A stretch of DNA of 32,441 nt from NCBI GenBank assembly GCA_937959395.1, contig CALGLR010000110.1, positions 1 through 32,441 of the forward strand. Direction: 5' to 3'. The position numbers and the translations under genes were made by a program. The notes beneath the pieces are model-generated. The model had not been told where the DNA came from and ran no database searches. It was given only the letters and a program-made list of their open reading frames with translations. This document shows positions 29,715 to 32,441 of the stretch, piece after piece (within the stretch, counting starts at the first letter, position 1; each line of letters starts with the position of its first letter). The stretch comes from an uncultured Flavobacteriaceae bacterium (GTDB lineage: Bacteria > Bacteroidota > Bacteroidia > Flavobacteriales > Flavobacteriaceae).

Positions 29715-32441
29715 ATGAAAAATATAATTATAATAATTGCTTTATTAACATCTTATATTAGTATTGGACAAGTAAATCCAAACCCTAGTTATAAAGAAAA
29801 CTTTGTATACGAAGCAACATATAAAAAGCCATATCTTGAGAGCCAATTAAACAATGTTCCAGATAATGATAAAATTGAAACCATCACTTATTTTGATGGT
29901 TTAGGACGTGCTAAACAAACCGTTGCAAAAAGAGCGGGAGGAAACAATAAAGATATTATTGTGCCTATATATTATGATGCGTATGGAAGGCAAGCCAAAC
30001 AATACTTGCCTTATGCTAATTTAAACCAGAATGTGTCATCCTTAGAATATAGAGATAATGAGGCTTTAAAGACGGCTATCGATGAGTATTATGAGGTTAA
30101 ATATCCAAACGATATTGATGAAACTGCACCTAATCCTTTTTCAGAAATCATATATGAACCTTCTCCTCTTAATAGAACATTAGAGCAAGGTGCTCCAGGT
30201 AAAGATTGGTTAGCTAACCCAGAAAGTAATACAGATCATACTATTAAATTTGAATATAATTCTAACACTTATGATCCCGCTAATCCATCAAATTCTAATA
30301 ATGATAATGTAAAATTATACGAAGTTATATATCCTACAAATAATACAGAACAACCGCAGCTTAGTTTTATAGATTATTATAGTGCCAGACAATTGTACAA
30401 AACAATCACTAAAGACGAAAATTGGACAACTTCAAAAGGAAAAAATCATACTACAGAAGAATTTAAAAACAAAAAAGGACAAGTTGTATTAAAACGAACC
30501 TACAATCAAAATTTACTACATGATACTTATTATGTGTATGACAGTTATGGAAACCTAACTTATGTGATCCCTCCTTTAGCTAGCGACCGGGATTTAAGTA
30601 CTACAGGTACAACTTCTACAACTCAAATTGATGAGGTGTCTTCTGTTATTGTTTCTAATGGTAATACATTAAATTTAATAGCTTCTAATTCAATAACATT
30701 AATTCCTGGATTTCATGCACAATCAGGAAGTAATTTTTCTGCTATAATAGATGCTACAGCAGCAGGAAATAGTGTTCTTAACGATTTGTGTTACCAATAC
30801 CGTTATGATTTTAGAAACAGACTTATAGAAAAGAAAATCCCAGGAAAAGGCTGGGAATATATTGTTTATGATAAATTAGATCGCCCAATTTTAACACAAG
30901 ACAGCAACTTAAAGCTTCAAAATAAATGGCTGTTTACAAAATATGATGCTTTTGGTCGTGTAACTTATACAGGTTTATATGCAAATGGTGACTTAAGAAA
31001 AATACTCCAAAACAAAGTAGATAATCAAATTAAACCAGTTTGGAATGAGAATAGGCAAGCTAGTAGTGCCTCAAGCTTTGGGATTAGTTACACTAACTTA
31101 GCTTACCCTAAAACAGTAGCTAATATAGAGGTATTAACCGTTAATTATTACGACGATTATAATTTTGATATCCCTAGTGAATTAGTGTATACAAATTCAT
31201 ACAACCAAGCGTTAACCAGCAGAACGAAAACATTGGTTACAGGAAGTAAAGTACGTGTTTTAGGCACTAATAACTGGATAACAAGTATTAGTTATTATAA
31301 TGAAAAAGCTAGCCCTATATTTATAGCAACTAAAAATGAATATTTAAATACTGTAGATGTTATTAAGAATAAATTAGATGACTTTACAAGTAACCTTTTA
31401 GCAACAGAAAGCACACATACTATAGATACAAATGCTCCTATTGTAATTAAAGATGTGTTTACTTATGATCATACAGATAGACTTTTAACACAAAAGCAAA
31501 CCATTAATACAAACACGCCAGAACTTATCGTAAATAACACTTATGATGAATTAGGCCAATTAGAAAGCAAAAAAGTGGGTGGTGCTGTAACGGCATCTAA
31601 TGGTTTACAAACCGTAAACTATAAGTACAATATTAGAGGTTGGTTAAAAACGATTAATGATGGAGCAACTGCTGGTAACGATCTTTTTGGTTTTAAATTA
31701 AATTATAACGATCCAACTTCTGGTACTGCTTTATTTAATGGAAACATAAGCCAAACGGTTTGGGATACAAAAAGCTTAGGAAGTCCACCTAGCACAATAA
31801 GTAATTCGTATACTTATGGCTACGATGCTTTAAATAGAATAACTAATGCTACAGATAATACTGGGAATTATGATGTTTATGGCATATCTTACGATAAGAA
31901 TGGAAACCTTAAACATCTAAATCGTAAAAATGTAGCTGGTATTATGGATAATCTTAGTTATAGTTATGTAAATAATGGTGTAAGTAATCAGCTTTTAAAA
32001 GTTGAAGATACAGGCCGTTTAGAAGGGTTTAAAAACGGCGCTAATGTTGCAGAAGAATATATTTACGATGTTAACGGGAATATGATTGAAGATAAAAATA
32101 AGGGGATTGAAGAAATTACTTATAATCACTTAAACCTTCCTGTATTTGTAAAATTAACTGAAGGAAATATAACATATAGTTATGATGCCGCGGGGACTAA
32201 ATTATCTAAGCAAGTAATTACAAATGGTTTTAATCCGGACATTACAAAAACATTTTATGCAGGCAATTATATTTATGAAGAAAATTATAGTGGTAAAGCA
32301 TTAAAATTCTTTAGCCACCCAGAGGGCTATGTAGAACCTAATGGATCTAACAGCTTTAATTATGTCTATCAATTTAAAGACCACTTAGGCAATATACGAC
32401 TGTCCTACTCAGATAGCGATAATAATGGGATTATTAACCCT
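29715..32441 (+). CDS. RHS repeat core protein with DUF6443-like N-terminus, 3'-truncated by window end
   Basis: 909 codons are open from the ATG at 29715 to the last base of the window, and the gene continues to the right. The signal peptide is MKNIIIIIALLTSYISIGQ. Residues about 52-100 match a DUF6443-type RHS start (KIETITYFDGLGRAKQTVAKRAGG, YYDAYGRQAKQYLPYA). YD/RHS repeats follow (YDSYGNLTYV, YDFRNRLIEKKIPGKG, YDKLDRPILT, YDAFGRVTYTG, YDALNRITNA, YDVNGNMIED). A module with FHAQSGSNF (about residue 333) is inserted between repeats. The RHS core signature DHLGNIRLSY is at residues 889-898, just before the window edge. In this family the self-cleavage site and a variable C-terminal effector domain come after the core, so any toxin or other tip is not visible. 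It is 27 bases behind the SpvB-like gene and probably cotranscribed. Confidence 0.92.
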   Translation, partial: MKNIIIIIALLTSYISIGQVNPNPSYKENFVYEATYKKPYLESQLNNVPDNDKIETITYFDGLGRAKQTVAKRAGGNNKDIIVPIYYDAYGRQAKQYLPYANLNQNVSSLEYRDNEALKTAIDEYYEVKYPNDIDETAPNPFSEIIYEPSPLNRTLEQGAPGKDWLANPESNTDHTIKFEYNSNTYDPANPSNSNNDNVKLYEVIYPTNNTEQPQLSFIDYYSARQLYKTITKDENWTTSKGKNHTTEEFKNKKGQVVLKRTYNQNLLHDTYYVYDSYGNLTYVIPPLASDRDLSTTGTTSTTQIDEVSSVIVSNGNTLNLIASNSITLIPGFHAQSGSNFSAIIDATAAGNSVLNDLCYQYRYDFRNRLIEKKIPGKGWEYIVYDKLDRPILTQDSNLKLQNKWLFTKYDAFGRVTYTGLYANGDLRKILQNKVDNQIKPVWNENRQASSASSFGISYTNLAYPKTVANIEVLTVNYYDDYNFDIPSELVYTNSYNQALTSRTKTLVTGSKVRVLGTNNWITSISYYNEKASPIFIATKNEYLNTVDVIKNKLDDFTSNLLATESTHTIDTNAPIVIKDVFTYDHTDRLLTQKQTINTNTPELIVNNTYDELGQLESKKVGGAVTASNGLQTVNYKYNIRGWLKTINDGATAGNDLFGFKLNYNDPTSGTALFNGNISQTVWDTKSLGSPPSTISNSYTYGYDALNRITNATDNTGNYDVYGISYDKNGNLKHLNRKNVAGIMDNLSYSYVNNGVSNQLLKVEDTGRLEGFKNGANVAEEYIYDVNGNMIEDKNKGIEEITYNHLNLPVFVKLTEGNITYSYDAAGTKLSKQVITNGFNPDITKTFYAGNYIYEENYSGKALKFFSHPEGYVEPNGSNSFNYVYQFKDHLGNIRLSYSDSDNNGIINP
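30600..30780 (+). other. FHAxxGSxFxA-type module inserted between RHS repeats
   Basis: About 60 residues between YDSYGNLTYVIPPLA and LCYQYRYDFRNRLIEKK interrupt the YD repeat series. They read V-S-S-V-I-V-S-N-G-N-T-L, S-I-T-L-I-P-G-F-H-A-Q-S-G-S-N-F-S-A-I-I. The I-x-L-x-P-G-F-H-A-x-x-G-S-x-F-x-A-x-I pattern is a known short beta module in Bacteroidota secreted proteins (3-coathanger-stack type, by recall). Confidence 0.55.

Overview
The window looks like chromosomal DNA of a marine-type Flavobacteriaceae (phylum Bacteroidota). The evidence is strongly AT-rich sequence, signal peptides ending in SQ or AQ, lipoboxes of the TSC/SSC type, a type B (gliding-associated) and a type A T9SS sorting domain, TAnnTTTG -7 boxes, no convincing Shine-Dalgarno sequences, and several short palindromic repeats of the kind scattered through Flavobacteriaceae genomes. 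I cannot name the genus from sequence alone.

Layout. 1-285 is the 3' end of a T9SS type B cargo gene, closed by a strong terminator. 286-526 holds hairpins and a dispersed palindromic repeat in front of metG (527-2605). An unrecognised secreted protein (2613-4037) follows and overlaps a convergent lipoprotein alpha/beta-hydrolase. 5081-6873 carries two paralogous lipocalin-like lipoproteins and an OmpA-family lipoprotein. The terminator behind them runs directly into the start codon of tex (6958-9102). Then come a membrane-spanning TPR/LuxR-type regulator (minus), a histone-deacetylase-family hydrolase (plus) and a small membrane protein (minus).

12992-15928 is a large T9SS type A secreted protein with CARDB-like and GEVED-like domains, behind the best promoter in the window. 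16062-21764 has a DUF5689/choice-of-anchor lipoprotein and a TonB-dependent receptor on the minus strand, and divergently a secreted endonuclease/exonuclease/phosphatase-fold enzyme. Together these suggest an outer-membrane module for scavenging nucleic acid or phosphate esters. The nuclease stop codon lies inside a 17-copy heptamer array, and a second heptamer array follows. A four-helix membrane protein (22011-22439) closes this part.

22440-23319 is a gene-free interval with one dispersed repeat. After it, four genes all point rightward: a 17-residue-repeat beta-roll adhesin-like protein, a small DUF2059-like secreted protein, a 1375-residue protein with an SpvB/TcB-like N-terminus, and a 3'-truncated RHS-core protein of which 909 codons are present. 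The last two resemble a split Tc/RHS shell-and-cargo system. The part of the RHS protein that would hold any effector lies just beyond the right edge. This is the most promising candidate for an unusual system here.

The remaining genes are housekeeping or envelope functions. No tRNA, rRNA, transposase or CRISPR array was seen.
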